Origin: Acinetobacter piscicola
GTDB taxonomy: Bacteria; Pseudomonadota; Gammaproteobacteria; Pseudomonadales; Moraxellaceae
NCBI RefSeq assembly: GCF_002233755.1
Contig: NZ_NIFO01000022.1
Coordinates: 1 to 64,000 of the forward strand
Length of the DNA: 64,000 bases
Direction: 5' to 3'
The translations under genes and the position numbers were made by a program. The notes under the pieces were generated by a model, which worked only from the letters and a program-made list of their open reading frames with translations, made no database searches and was not told the DNA's origin. Positions 9,029 through 18,932 of this stretch are shown one piece after another. The number at the start of each line of letters is the position of its first letter. The first letter of the stretch is position 1.

Positions 9029-12000
9029 ATGAACAGTTGGTTAATTATAGGGGTTTTAGCCCTTTACATCTTAATTCTCTTCGTTTGTGCCTTCTTTGGA
9101 GAGAAGCATGCGAGTCGATTAAGCACACGCGGAAGAATGCTTCTCTTTAGTCTAACATTGGGGGTTTATTGCTCATCTTGGACATTTTATGGAGCAACAG
9201 GCGCCGCAGTACGTGAAGGGATTATTTTTCTTCCAATCTATTTAGGCCCGCTGTTATTTGTTTGGCTTGGCTATGATATTTGGCGACGTTTAGGTCGAGT
9301 TCGTCAGCACCATGCCATTTCATCGATTGCCGACTTTGTTGCCGCTCGCTATGGTAAAAGCGGGACGCTTGCTTCTTTAGTCACCATACTTGCTGTAATT
9401 GCAATTATCCCCTATCTCGCGTTGCAACTCCGTGCGATTGCACTGAGTGCATCGGTCATGCTAGATCACAATACCCAAGTGCTATCGACCACAACCAATG
9501 GTGTGTTGGCTTTAACCGCTGTCTTAGCCATTTTAGCGATGATCTTTGGTACACGACAAATTGCCAATACAGAGCAGCATGGTGGTTTAATGCTAGCTGT
9601 CGCGTTCGAATCTTTCGTTAAATTATTTGCCTTACTCTGTGTCGCATTTTTCTTTATTTTTGATCATCCCGAAAATATTATTCAAATTTCTCACGATGTT
9701 CAAAAAACATTTCATGAAGTTCAATTATTTGGTGTCCCCGATACTTTTTGGATACAAACACTTTTAGCGGCGCTTGCCATTATTTGTTTACCTCGTCAGT
9801 TTCATGTCGCTGTGGTTGAGTTACGTGATGAAAAACATATCCGTGGCGCACGACGCTGGTTCGCAGCCTATTTAATTTTAACCATTATTGCCATCATTCC
9901 AATTGCCAGTTGGGCTTTGCATGCAGCACCGAAATATTTAACCATTCCAGATGTTGCAGTTTTATCATTACCCATCAGTTATAACCAAGATTGGCTCTCG
10001 CTTCTGGCATTTTTAGGTGGTTTTTCCGCGTCAACAGGGATGTTACTGGTTTCTTCAGTTGCGCTGTCCATCATGCTCAGTAATGACTTAATCATGCCTG
10101 CTTTGTGGAAATTTAGACTGTTATCCCGTCATGATAAACGCCTGCCTCAAGTGCTGAAATTCACACGGCGTATATGCATTTTAGCTGTGATGTTACTTGG
10201 CTTTTTATTCTTCCATTTCTTTAATGATATTGACCAACTCTCAACTTTTGGTTTATTGGCGTTCAGTGCTGTTGCACAGTTTTCACCTGCTTTAATTGGG
10301 GGCTTGTACTGGCGTGGTGGTAGTCGCCAAGGCGTCTACACAGGTTTAGTCGTCGGTTATATTGTTTGGGCGTATACCCTTTTACTCCCAACTATTCTAC
10401 GCAGCCTACCAATCGAATATAGCCAATTTGCACATGAATTTCTCATGTATGGCCCTGTAGGAATCGAATGGCTTAGACCTGAAGCATTATTGGGTTTTGA
10501 ATCTTTTGCACCGTTGACGCACGGCGTCATTTGGGCATTAGGTTTAAACATTATGCTTTATATTTGGGTTTCTCAAATATATCGTCCAAGTATTGCAGAA
10601 CAAATCCAAGCCGAAAGTTTCTTCTACTATGAAACCAAGCCTTTACCTGCACAAAGTACATCGACTGATATTAATTACTTACATCATGATGTTGCCAAAT
10701 TAAAAGTTGGCGATCTGATTGCATTGGCGAAACGTATTACAGGTGAAGGGCCAACAACACATGCATTTCATCAATTTTGTACCATGAATAATGTGGTCAT
10801 GAATGAAAATAGCAGTGCCAATGGCATGTGGTGGCGATTTACAGAACAATATTTGGCTGGAACGATTGGTGCAGCTTCTGCACGTACCTTACTCACCACT
10901 GCAATGGTGAATAATGGTTTGGCTTTAGGGCAAGTCGCCAATATTCTCGATCAAGCTTCACAATGGCAGCGTTTTAATCAAAACTTGATTATGACCATGA
11001 TTGACCACATGACTCAGGGGGTCAGTGTGGTTGATGAAAATATGTGTTTGGTGGCATGGAATAATCAATACTTAAAACTTTTTGATTATCCAAAAGATTT
11101 AGTCTATGTCGGTTGTCCAATCGCAGATTTAATTCGTTATAACGCTGAACGCGGTGAATGTGGTCCAGGTTCAGTCGAAGAACATGTGCGTAAACGTATT
11201 CACTGGATGAAGGCAGGTAGCGCACATGAGTTTGAGCGTATCCGTAAAGATGGTCGTGTGATTCAAATGCGAGGCAACCCCATTGAAGGCGGAGGGTTCG
11301 TCACCACTTTTGCAGATATTACTGCATTCCGTGAAAATGAAGCGATCCTTGAAGCACGTGTATCAGATCGTACTCAACGACTTGCAGATGCTTTATCTAA
11401 ACAACAGCTGGCCCGCGAACAAGCAGATAAAGCCAATATGTCGAAAAGCCGCTTTATTGCTGCGGCAAGCCATGATTTATTGCAACCTATGCATGCTGCA
11501 CGTTTATTCAGTACAGCCTTGGAACAAAGTGTCCAATCTGACGAAGACCGTAAAACACTACAACAACTTGATCGTGCATTATACGGCGCAGAAAGTATGC
11601 TTTCTGCCTTATTAGATATTGCTCGTTTAGAAGGCGGTTCAATCCAGCCGAAGCGTCAAGCGTATCCTTTACACGATCTACTAAGTGATTTGGAATTACA
11701 ATTTAGATCCATTGCAGCACAACGTGATATTCAATTGCATGTACACGATGCTCAATTTTGGATTGATACAGATCCACAATGGATTCGTCGTATTATCCAA
11801 AACTTCGTCAGTAATGCATTACGTTATACCGCACGTGGTCGTATAATTGTTGGTGTATTACGTCATACAACTCGTCCAGACTACATTCGCATAGGTGTGT
11901 GGGATACGGGACCTGGAATCGCTGAAGAACAACGTATTAAATTGTTCCAAGAATTTGAACGTTGTGGGCATACTTCTCCTTGGGGTGAGCAAGGTTTAGG

Positions 12001-12520
12001 ACTCGGTTTGGCCATTGTTCAACGTATGACCAGCTTACTGGATTACCCTGTCCATGTTTATTCTGAACTGGGCAAAGGCTCATGTTTTATGATTGAAGTG
12101 CCTATTGTTGAAGCACCTAAAATAGTGAGTACACCTGTACAAGCTGTACCGCTCAAAACCAAAGCCTATAAAATTTTGTGTTTAGACAATGATGAAACGA
12201 TCTTAGAAGGTATGAGCACACTATTGACAAAATGGGGTTATCAAGTCTTTAAAGCCACAGAACCTGAACAAGCTTTTGAAATTATTCAACAAGAAAATAT
12301 TCAAGTATGGCTGGTTGATCAGCACTTAAATGATGACAAAGAAGGTTTAGACTTTATTATCAATCATCGTCAGGAAAATGTGCCTATGGCATTGATTACA
12401 GCAGATTCAGATCCTGAATTGCCACAACGCGTCAAAGACTTAAATGTGGTGTTACTGAAAAAACCGCTTAAACCCGCTTCATTACGCGCTTGGCTATCGG
12501 GCTTGAAGATTTCTAAATAG
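9029..12520 (+). CDS. crbS: Hybrid sensor histidine kinase with SSS transporter domain, CrbS type
   Basis: The protein is 1163 aa from ATG 9029. Residues 1 to about 500 form a solute:sodium symporter-like membrane domain, followed by a PAS domain from about 650, a coiled segment, a HisKA domain with phosphoacceptor His815 (SHDLLQP), a HATPase domain with N-box Asn925 and G-box DTGPG from Asp959, and a C-terminal receiver with Asp1097. In Vibrio and Pseudomonas CrbS/MxtR kinases of this architecture activate acs and related genes through CrbR/ErdR. It is divergent from yjcH-actP and upstream of the crbR-like gene, fitting that role. The start is uncertain: in-frame TTG 8960 and ATG 8969 would add a short tail, and no start has a clear ribosome-binding site. 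Confidence 0.85.
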   Translation: MNSWLIIGVLALYILILFVCAFFGEKHASRLSTRGRMLLFSLTLGVYCSSWTFYGATGAAVREGIIFLPIYLGPLLFVWLGYDIWRRLGRVRQHHAISSIADFVAARYGKSGTLASLVTILAVIAIIPYLALQLRAIALSASVMLDHNTQVLSTTTNGVLALTAVLAILAMIFGTRQIANTEQHGGLMLAVAFESFVKLFALLCVAFFFIFDHPENIIQISHDVQKTFHEVQLFGVPDTFWIQTLLAALAIICLPRQFHVAVVELRDEKHIRGARRWFAAYLILTIIAIIPIASWALHAAPKYLTIPDVAVLSLPISYNQDWLSLLAFLGGFSASTGMLLVSSVALSIMLSNDLIMPALWKFRLLSRHDKRLPQVLKFTRRICILAVMLLGFLFFHFFNDIDQLSTFGLLAFSAVAQFSPALIGGLYWRGGSRQGVYTGLVVGYIVWAYTLLLPTILRSLPIEYSQFAHEFLMYGPVGIEWLRPEALLGFESFAPLTHGVIWALGLNIMLYIWVSQIYRPSIAEQIQAESFFYYETKPLPAQSTSTDINYLHHDVAKLKVGDLIALAKRITGEGPTTHAFHQFCTMNNVVMNENSSANGMWWRFTEQYLAGTIGAASARTLLTTAMVNNGLALGQVANILDQASQWQRFNQNLIMTMIDHMTQGVSVVDENMCLVAWNNQYLKLFDYPKDLVYVGCPIADLIRYNAERGECGPGSVEEHVRKRIHWMKAGSAHEFERIRKDGRVIQMRGNPIEGGGFVTTFADITAFRENEAILEARVSDRTQRLADALSKQQLAREQADKANMSKSRFIAAASHDLLQPMHAARLFSTALEQSVQSDEDRKTLQQLDRALYGAESMLSALLDIARLEGGSIQPKRQAYPLHDLLSDLELQFRSIAAQRDIQLHVHDAQFWIDTDPQWIRRIIQNFVSNALRYTARGRIIVGVLRHTTRPDYIRIGVWDTGPGIAEEQRIKLFQEFERCGHTSPWGEQGLGLGLAIVQRMTSLLDYPVHVYSELGKGSCFMIEVPIVEAPKIVSTPVQAVPLKTKAYKILCLDNDETILEGMSTLLTKWGYQVFKATEPEQAFEIIQQENIQVWLVDQHLNDDKEGLDFIINHRQENVPMALITADSDPELPQRVKDLNVVLLKKPLKPASLRAWLSGLKISK

Positions 12521-12938
12521 TTTCTAATCTGTATTTTTAGAAAATATTGAAACTTTATAGAATGTTTTGAAACATTTACAACCGCCATGAAATCATTTTA
12601 TGGCGGTTTTTTTTAAGTGAAATAGCAATTTTTTTCTTACACTATGCAAAAGCATTCAAAAATTACTCAAAATATCAGACATTCATTGACCAAAGATTTC
12701 AAACGCACGTTTTCTATGGCAAAGAAGATCAAAATAGCGACTATACACTTGTATACTTGGTTACAAATTCATAATGAATTGATTTATAAAAATAAAAAAC
12801 CTCATTTTATACCACATACAACTTTAGTCGTATTCATATTGCATCTCAAATAATTCAAGAATTGGAGATCACAAAACCACGCTTTGATGTGCAGGGATGC
12901 AATGTTGATGCGTCATCAATTTTAATAGGATTTGAACC
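12521..12938. other. Gap between crbS and the 255-aa gene
   Basis: It holds the crbS terminator (12581-12614). A 69-aa ORF at 12644-12853 has a biased, low-complexity composition and no convincing ribosome-binding site, so it is not called. The rest is presumed leader of the gene at 12939. Confidence 0.5.
12581..12614 (+). terminator. Terminator of crbS
   Basis: The stem ACCGCCAT (12581-12588) with ATGGCGGT (12600-12607) is followed by a T-run to 12614, about 60 bp past the crbS stop. Confidence 0.85.
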
Positions 12939-13706
12939 ATGAATATTTCAGAAGCTGTTCCACATGGAATTCATCAAACTCAACAATTCCATCGTCAATA
13001 TGGTGCCAATGCCATGTTGCCTACAATCGATTGGCAAGATCTTTTCAAACAAACCAAATTACAAGATGCACAACTCCAAGCTCTAAATACGATTTATCAA
13101 AGTGCTGTTCCTTTAGCTCTACAAGTTTTTGAAGAATTAAAATTTGATGTATTCGCACCTGCTGCATTTCATCCACAAGGGTTAGGACTTTTTGATAAAT
13201 TAGCACAACAAGAAGAGCTGTTTGTACAAGGTCTAGAAGATGAGTGTGATTGTTTAAGTGATGAAGTGCGTCACCAAATGTGGAGCATGTTGCTGCGTGG
13301 TGGTGCAGTACTGGTGTTTAAAGCATGGCTAGGTAAAGTAAAATCTGGTCAAGATACTCTGGATATGACTCAGTTTGATGAATTGTCAGACTTACTTTTC
13401 ATTAAAACATCACCAAGCACCTTGGCTCATCGGTTAAACATAGACCCACAGGCAGATTATGATCATATTTTCTTGATGTATGGAAATGATGTATTCCTAG
13501 ATCGTTTTAATAGCTTAGAAACCGCGGCTTTGTTTGTCGATTTAGGCGTATATGATGCAGCTTTCCTAAGTTTACGAGATGATCGTGTTGCAGATTATTT
13601 AAAATCTAAAGGCTATGTCACCCAAGATCAAATTGATGACTTAAAATGTGCATTAAACCCATTGGGTTGCCCTGATTTAGTCTCTAAACAAGATTGTTTG
13701 GCTTAA
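12939..13706 (+). CDS. Conserved hypothetical protein between crbS and crbR
   Basis: This 255-aa protein was not recognised. It looks soluble and acidic, with no signal peptide or membrane segment. It contains a CDC pair near residue 105 (EDECDCLSDEV) and further cysteines near the C-terminus, including LGCPD and KQDCL. The start at 12939 has AGGAT ten nt upstream. It sits between the sensor kinase and response regulator genes, convergent with the latter across a shared terminator, but has its own leader and is separated from crbS by a terminator. A link to acetate control is suggested by position only. Confidence 0.8.
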   Translation: MNISEAVPHGIHQTQQFHRQYGANAMLPTIDWQDLFKQTKLQDAQLQALNTIYQSAVPLALQVFEELKFDVFAPAAFHPQGLGLFDKLAQQEELFVQGLEDECDCLSDEVRHQMWSMLLRGGAVLVFKAWLGKVKSGQDTLDMTQFDELSDLLFIKTSPSTLAHRLNIDPQADYDHIFLMYGNDVFLDRFNSLETAALFVDLGVYDAAFLSLRDDRVADYLKSKGYVTQDQIDDLKCALNPLGCPDLVSKQDCLA

Positions 13707-13728
13707 AACTTAATAAGAACGTGGTATA

Positions 13729-13757
13729 AAAAAGACCTCTATGATGAGGTCTTTTTT
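13729..13757. terminator. Bidirectional terminator between 255-aa gene and crbR
   Basis: AAAAGACCTC and GAGGTCTTTT form the stem around a TATGAT loop, with A and T runs outside. It serves both convergent genes. Confidence 0.8.
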
Positions 13758-13786
13758 ATGGCTCTAAATTTTTGGATTTAGATCAT

Positions 13787-14440
13787 TTAAACTTTCTTTT
13801 CTTCAATATTCAGTGCATTGATTGCCAATACAGCTTGAGTACGATTTTGCACACCAAGTTTACGGAAGATTGCTGTCACATGTGCTTTGATGGTTGCTTC
13901 AGAAACTTCTAGTTCGTATGCAATTTGCTTATTCAATAAACCTTCTGCCACCATCATCAATACACGGAATTGCTGTGGCGTCAGTGACTGAATACGTTCT
14001 GCCAAAGCCGTTTCATCTGCTGCACGCGGATCAAAATTCATATTAGCCGCAGGTAAATTTGGTGGTAACCAAATGTCACCCTCTAAAACCTGACGAATCG
14101 CTTCACCAATATGGCTTGGATGTGCAGATTTAGGAATGTACCCCATTGCGCCATGTGCAATCGCACGCTGAATAATCGATGCGTCTTCATGCGCTGAAAC
14201 AACAATAATTGGAAGTGACGGATATTGCGCACGTACATGTACCAATGCAGAGAAACCTGACGCACCCGGCAGATTTAAATCCAACAAGACGAGGTCTGGT
14301 TCTGGACCATTTTCCAAACGTTCATAAAATTCATTTACAGCCGCAGTTTCACTAATCTGAGCTTGTGGCAAACTATAACGAACTGCCTGAATTAACGCAT
14401 GGCGAAACAGTGGATGATCATCAACGATTAAAATATTCAT
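13787..14440 (-). CDS. crbR: LuxR/NarL-family response regulator, CrbR type
   Basis: A 217-aa two-domain regulator. The receiver domain (1-120) has the acidic pair at Asp7-Asp8 and phosphoacceptor Asp54 (LVLLDLNLPG). A LuxR-type helix-turn-helix follows at about 148-205 (TPQQFRVLMMVAEGL, NKQIAYELEVSEATIKAH). This C-terminal segment is the form seen in CrbR/ErdR regulators that activate acetyl-CoA synthetase. It is transcribed leftward about 1.3 kb from crbS, with acs further right, so it is the probable partner of that kinase. The pairing is inferred, because other orphan LuxR-type regulators share this architecture. Confidence 0.85.
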   Translation of the reverse strand: MNILIVDDHPLFRHALIQAVRYSLPQAQISETAAVNEFYERLENGPEPDLVLLDLNLPGASGFSALVHVRAQYPSLPIIVVSAHEDASIIQRAIAHGAMGYIPKSAHPSHIGEAIRQVLEGDIWLPPNLPAANMNFDPRAADETALAERIQSLTPQQFRVLMMVAEGLLNKQIAYELEVSEATIKAHVTAIFRKLGVQNRTQAVLAINALNIEEKKV

Positions 14441-14818
14441 AAGCGAAGCGAGAGATCTCTAGCAGAGTTCTTTCATTCTAACCGCACTATTGCTATTTAA
14501 GATACGTAAATATTAACGATTTTTTGGATAATTTGTTTGCGTTGATTAAAATTCCCTAAAGATTTTAAGCGATTTATTCATTTTGAGATTTAAATATCAC
14601 TTTTAAGTATAAAATAAAGACATAAAAATGAATTACTTATTTAAATTTATAATATATTTTAGCTTCAACAACTTAGAAGATTTATATCATAATTACCCCT
14701 TCTAATTTTGATTTATATTAAAAACTGATAACCAATCTGTTTTTGCTTATTTTACAGCATATCCTGCAATGTAGATTAATAAATGGTATTCCGAGATTAA
14801 TTTGATTAGGTTGCCAAA
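14441..14818. other. Divergent promoter region crbR / FMN reductase
   Basis: This AT-rich 378-bp region separates the leftward crbR from the rightward reductase gene. No ORF, clear hairpin or copy of the ACGACCAAAG element was seen. Confidence 0.5.
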
Positions 14819-15556
14819 ATGTCTATTTTCACTCAACAAAAACCATTAAATATCGTTGCTGTTTCAGGGGGGTTAAACAATCCATCAAAAACAGAAAGCT
14901 TAGTTCAAGCGATTATTGATGAGCTGGGTCAAGCGACCCCAATTCATGTGCATTTTATTAAATTTAGTGAAATTGGGCAGCTATTGGGTGGAGCAATTTA
15001 CCGCAATCAACTTCCACAACGTGTCCAAAATGATTTAGCTGCTGTTGAGGCTGCGGATGCTTTAATCGTCGGCACACCTGTTTATCGTGCTTCATTTACA
15101 GGCTTATTTAAGCATTTCTTTGACTTCGTTGAGCAAACGGCCTTGGTCGATGTTCCTGTTCTGCTTGCCGCTTCTGGTGGTAGTGACCGTCATGCATTGG
15201 TTCTAGAACACCAATTACGTCCTTTATTTAGCTTTTTCCAAGCACAGACTTTACCGATTGGCGTTTACGCAACAGATCGTGATTTCACACCTGAATACAC
15301 CATTAAAAGTGAACATATTCAAGACCGTATCACTTTGGCTGTCGCACGTGCTTTACCTATTTTAGAATGGGCACCAGCCAAAGGACAACGTGCTGACGTT
15401 GTAAAAGCCAAAACACAACAAGCCAATCAAAACTTAGGCATTAACAAACAGATTGAACAAGATGAAGTACTTCCTTCTGCGGCAGTACCAAGTTTAGATG
15501 CTGCTGAAAATCGTTTACATGCAAAAGTCAAAACACCACAGTCTCAGGTTGCCTAG
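14819..15556 (+). CDS. msuE: NADPH-dependent FMN reductase, MsuE/SsuE-like
   Basis: The 245-aa flavodoxin-fold protein supplies reduced FMN to two-component monooxygenases, typically of sulfonate metabolism. The phosphate-binding loop is near the N-terminus (VAVSGGLNNPSKTESL, about 13-28), and the flavin/dimer segment is GTPVYRASFTGLFKHFFDF near 80-98, both typical of the MsuE/SsuE group. The C-terminal about 60 residues are a hydrophilic extension, rich in Gln and Ala and probably disordered. No monooxygenase or sulfonate transporter gene is adjacent, so the partner enzyme is unknown. The symbol is a family-level guess. Confidence 0.75.
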   Translation: MSIFTQQKPLNIVAVSGGLNNPSKTESLVQAIIDELGQATPIHVHFIKFSEIGQLLGGAIYRNQLPQRVQNDLAAVEAADALIVGTPVYRASFTGLFKHFFDFVEQTALVDVPVLLAASGGSDRHALVLEHQLRPLFSFFQAQTLPIGVYATDRDFTPEYTIKSEHIQDRITLAVARALPILEWAPAKGQRADVVKAKTQQANQNLGINKQIEQDEVLPSAAVPSLDAAENRLHAKVKTPQSQVA

Positions 15557-15617
15557 TCATTATTAGCCATCAGCAATGTAAAACAACAATAAATAATTAA
15601 AAATGCTTTGAAACTCT

Positions 15618-15647
15618 CCCTCTTGACTCGGCTTGAGGGATTTTTTT
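15618..15647 (+). terminator. Terminator of the FMN reductase gene
   Basis: The short stem CCCTC (15618-15622) with GAGGG (15635-15639) is followed by ATTTTTTT. Confidence 0.65.
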
Positions 15648-15841
15648 GTTTGAAGATTTCAAAATGATCAAATTTCTGGTTTTTTATATCTTTATCTAGT
15701 TTATTTTAAGCTTAGAATAGAGCGCTTAACTTTCTCATTTTATTATACTAATCACGAAGAAGCACTCGATCAGTTCTTCTTGATCATATTTTACTAAGAA
15801 GTGCTTAAAAGGATTAAAACGAAAAAGGTTTAAAACAAAAT

Positions 15842-16879
15842 ATGCAAATACGTTTCCCATCCAAGTTAGTCGCAGGGGATTTAATTGCGATTACAGCACC
15901 ATCAACAGGTGTCCCAACTTCATTACATCCTCGGTTAGATCTTGCCATCAAAATGCTTAAAGAAAGAGGTTTCCGAGTAATCGAAGGAGACTGCTTACGT
16001 GCTGTATATAAAAATAAAAGTGCAGATAAAATATTACGTGCAGAAGAATTAAAGCGCCTCTTAATTGACCCAGAAGTTAAGGCAATTATGCCACCTTGGG
16101 GCGGCGAGTTAGCTATGGAGTTACTCGAGCTGATTGACTTTGAAAAGCTTACTAAAATCGAGCCAAAATGGTTTTCAGGGTTTTCTGACCTCAGTACTTT
16201 GCATATCCCCATAACCACGATTTCAGGTTGGGCGACTTTGCATGGGCCGAATTTAATGGAACTTGCTGCGGAGCCACTAGACTCAATGACGCAGAAAATA
16301 TGGGATGTCCTAACCAGTGATAGAGAAACGGTGATGACTCAACAATCTTCATCGTTTTATCAGAAAAAAGAGAATGATTGGCAGGCAAATCCAAAAGCAG
16401 GTTTGAATCTCACAGAGCCTACACAATGGAAACGTCTAGATGGTAAAAGCACTCCTATAGATTTTAAAGGCCGCTTGATTGGTGGATGTTTAGAAACAAT
16501 TTCAAGGTTGGCTGGAACAAAGTTTGCTAACTTTCCCCAGTTTTATCAACAATATGAAAATGATGGCGTCATTCTGTATTTTGAAAGTTCAGAATTAAAA
16601 CCTTGTGAACTCACAAGAACTTTACTTAGCCTTAAAATGCATGGTTGGTTTGATCATATTTCGGGATTACTTATCGGTAGGAATATGGCGACTGAAATAA
16701 TAGATTCCACCCAATTAAATTCCTTTGATGCTCTTCATTCGGTCTTAAATTATCTCGATATACCTGTTTTGTATGATGTGGATATCGGCCATGTTCCTCC
16801 TCAATTATCCTTAGTCAATGGAGCGATTGCACAGATTAAATTTAATGAAAATGGCAGTACTATTTCGCAATATTTATAA
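15842..16879 (+). CDS. S66-family peptidase (LD-carboxypeptidase / MccF-like)
   Basis: A 345-aa serine peptidase of family S66. The likely catalytic triad is Ser115 (SGFSDLSTL), Glu248 (LYFESSE) and His317 (DIGHVPP). The spacing and length fit the MccF-like branch, which cleaves peptide-nucleotide antibiotics such as microcin C7, more than the murein-recycling LdcA branch, which is about 310 aa. No signal peptide is present, so it acts in the cytoplasm. An AAAGG lies about 14 nt before the ATG. It stands alone between two terminators and no antibiotic cluster is near, so the physiological substrate is unknown. Confidence 0.85.
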   Translation: MQIRFPSKLVAGDLIAITAPSTGVPTSLHPRLDLAIKMLKERGFRVIEGDCLRAVYKNKSADKILRAEELKRLLIDPEVKAIMPPWGGELAMELLELIDFEKLTKIEPKWFSGFSDLSTLHIPITTISGWATLHGPNLMELAAEPLDSMTQKIWDVLTSDRETVMTQQSSSFYQKKENDWQANPKAGLNLTEPTQWKRLDGKSTPIDFKGRLIGGCLETISRLAGTKFANFPQFYQQYENDGVILYFESSELKPCELTRTLLSLKMHGWFDHISGLLIGRNMATEIIDSTQLNSFDALHSVLNYLDIPVLYDVDIGHVPPQLSLVNGAIAQIKFNENGSTISQYL

Positions 16880-16935
16880 GTCTTATTTCGCCCTAAAAAT
16901 GAAGTTGTTAAAAATTCAAAATACCGTCAACAAAC

Positions 16936-16965
16936 AAAAACCCAATCAAATTTGATTGGGTTTTT
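16936..16965. terminator. Bidirectional terminator between S66 peptidase and acs
   Basis: A perfect palindrome AAAAACCCAATCAAA/TTTGATTGGGTTTTT of 30 bp serves both convergent genes. Confidence 0.9.
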
Positions 16966-16988
16966 ACAAGATCATTCAATTTATTGGC

Positions 16989-18932
16989 TTAGCTATTTGC
17001 TTTAACCTCAGCAATCAACTGATCAACCACATTCGGGTCTGCCAATGTAGACGTATCGCCTAAACTGTCCAATTCAGCTGCCGCAATCTTTCTTAAAATA
17101 CGACGCATGATTTTCCCAGAACGAGTTTTCGGTAAAGCAGGTGCCCAATAAATTGCATCAGGTGTTGCAACAGGGCCTAATACCTTCCGAACCCAAGCGA
17201 CTAATTCCTTGCGTAACTCTTCGGTTTCAGCCTCACCTGCTTGTAATGTGACATAGGCAGCTATACCTTGTCCTTTAATCTCATGCGGCATACCGACCAC
17301 AGCAGATTCAGCGACTTTTTCGTGTGCAACCAAAGCACTTTCAATCTCTGCCGTACCTAAACGGTGCCCTGAAACATTCAAGACATCATCTACACGCCCT
17401 GTGATCCAGTAATATCCATCCTTATCTCGTCGTGCACCATCACCTGTAAAATACGTCCCCGGATAAGTTGAAAAATAAGCTTCAATAAACCGCTCAGGAT
17501 CTCCCCAAATTGTACGCATTTGTCCCGGCCAAGAGTCTTTAATGATTAAATTCCCTTCCGCCGCACCTTCAATTTCATGACCATCTGCATCGACTAAAGC
17601 AGGCTGAATACCAAAGAATGGACGCGTTGCCGAACCCGGTTTCAACGGTGTTGCACCTGGTAATGGTGAAATGAGAATACCGCCAGTTTCAGTTTGCCAC
17701 CATGTATCTACAATCGGACAACGGCTTTCACCCACAACTGTATAGTACCAATTCCATGCTTCAGGATTAATCGGTTCACCCACTGAACCCAATAGACGTA
17801 AACTACTGCGATCACTTTCTCGTACAAAAGCATCGCCCTCTCGCATCATGGCGCGAATTGCGGTCGGTGCTGTATAGAGAATTGTCACATTATGTTTATC
17901 AACAATATGTCCTGTCCGTGCCCATGTTGGGTACTGTGGAATACCTTCGGACATCACCGTGGTTGTACCATTTGATAGTGGCCCATACAGTACATAAGAA
18001 TGCCCTGTAATCCAACCCACATCTGCCGTGCACCAAAACACATCATCTTGTTTAATATCAAATACTTCACGGAATGTTGTGTTGACATAAGTCAAATAAC
18101 CGCCTGTGGTGTGTAAAACACCTTTCGGCTTACCTGTAGAGCCTGAAGTATAGAGAATGAATAATGGGTCTTCTGCATTCATTGCTTCGGGTGGGCAAAT
18201 GTCAGTAACCGTCATGATTTCCATGTGATACCACAAATCACGACCGTCTTTCATCGAAATTGGATGCCCTGTACGATGCACCACAATCATTTTCTCAACA
18301 GAAGACGTTCCATCAAGTGCTAAAGCCGCATCAACATTTTCTTTGAGTGGAATGGTTTTTCCACCACGCATCCCCTGATCCGCAGTAATCACCAACTTCG
18401 CTTGACTATCATCTATTCGACTTGCCAAAGAATCTGGGGAGAAACCACCAAAAACCACACAATGCACAGCACCAATTCGGGTGCATGCCAACATGGCGAT
18501 TGCAGCTTCTGGAATCATTGGCATATACAAAATAACGCGATCACCTTTTCCAATACCATTCTTTTTCAAGACATTGGCAAAACGGCAAACTTCATCATGT
18601 AATTCTTCAAATGAAATAATCTTATGACGGGATGGATGATCACCTTCCCAAATGATCGCAGGTTTAAGTGGATGTTCTTTTAAATGACGATCTAAACAGT
18701 TGGCACTGACATTGAGTTCACCATCCGCGAACCATTCAATTTTAAAATTGTCTTTGTCATAGCTTGTATTTTTAACTTGAGTAAATGGTTTCATCCATTC
18801 AAGTTTATTGGCAGCTTCTGCCCAAAAAGTATTTGGATCATCTATCGACTGCTGATAGCGTTCAAAATACTGTTGCTCATTGGTTCTTGCTGTTTTAACA
18901 AATTGCTCTGGAACTGGATAAATCTCATTCAT
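16989..18932 (-). CDS. acs: Acetyl-CoA synthetase
   Basis: The 647-aa enzyme activates acetate to acetyl-CoA through acetyl-AMP and is the high-affinity route of acetate use. The sequence follows E. coli Acs throughout: the adenylation P-loop [12 protein letters not shown], the WWQTETGG motif, the hinge [14 protein letters not shown], and the C-terminal [11 protein letters not shown] holding the lysine that protein acetyltransferases modify. The start at 18932 ([10 protein letters not shown]) has AAGGAAG seven nt upstream; the longer ATG at 18956 lies upstream of that site and is rejected. The gene is downstream of the candidate operator at 19044-19053 and is presumably activated by the CrbS/CrbR pair. 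Confidence 0.97.
   Translation of the reverse strand: MNEIYPVPEQFVKTARTNEQQYFERYQQSIDDPNTFWAEAANKLEWMKPFTQVKNTSYDKDNFKIEWFADGELNVSANCLDRHLKEHPLKPAIIWEGDHPSRHKIISFEELHDEVCRFANVLKKNGIGKGDRVILYMPMIPEAAIAMLACTRIGAVHCVVFGGFSPDSLASRIDDSQAKLVITADQGMRGGKTIPLKENVDAALALDGTSSVEKMIVVHRTGHPISMKDGRDLWYHMEIMTVTDICPPEAMNAEDPLFILYTSGSTGKPKGVLHTTGGYLTYVNTTFREVFDIKQDDVFWCTADVGWITGHSYVLYGPLSNGTTTVMSEGIPQYPTWARTGHIVDKHNVTILYTAPTAIRAMMREGDAFVRESDRSSLRLLGSVGEPINPEAWNWYYTVVGESRCPIVDTWWQTETGGILISPLPGATPLKPGSATRPFFGIQPALVDADGHEIEGAAEGNLIIKDSWPGQMRTIWGDPERFIEAYFSTYPGTYFTGDGARRDKDGYYWITGRVDDVLNVSGHRLGTAEIESALVAHEKVAESAVVGMPHEIKGQGIAAYVTLQAGEAETEELRKELVAWVRKVLGPVATPDAIYWAPALPKTRSGKIMRRILRKIAAAELDSLGDTSTLADPNVVDQLIAEVKANS

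Noticed and set aside
12644-12853. 69-aa ORF in the gap after crbS
   Set aside because: Low-complexity lysine/isoleucine-rich product, no credible ribosome-binding site, and it begins just past the crbS terminator; treated as leader sequence.
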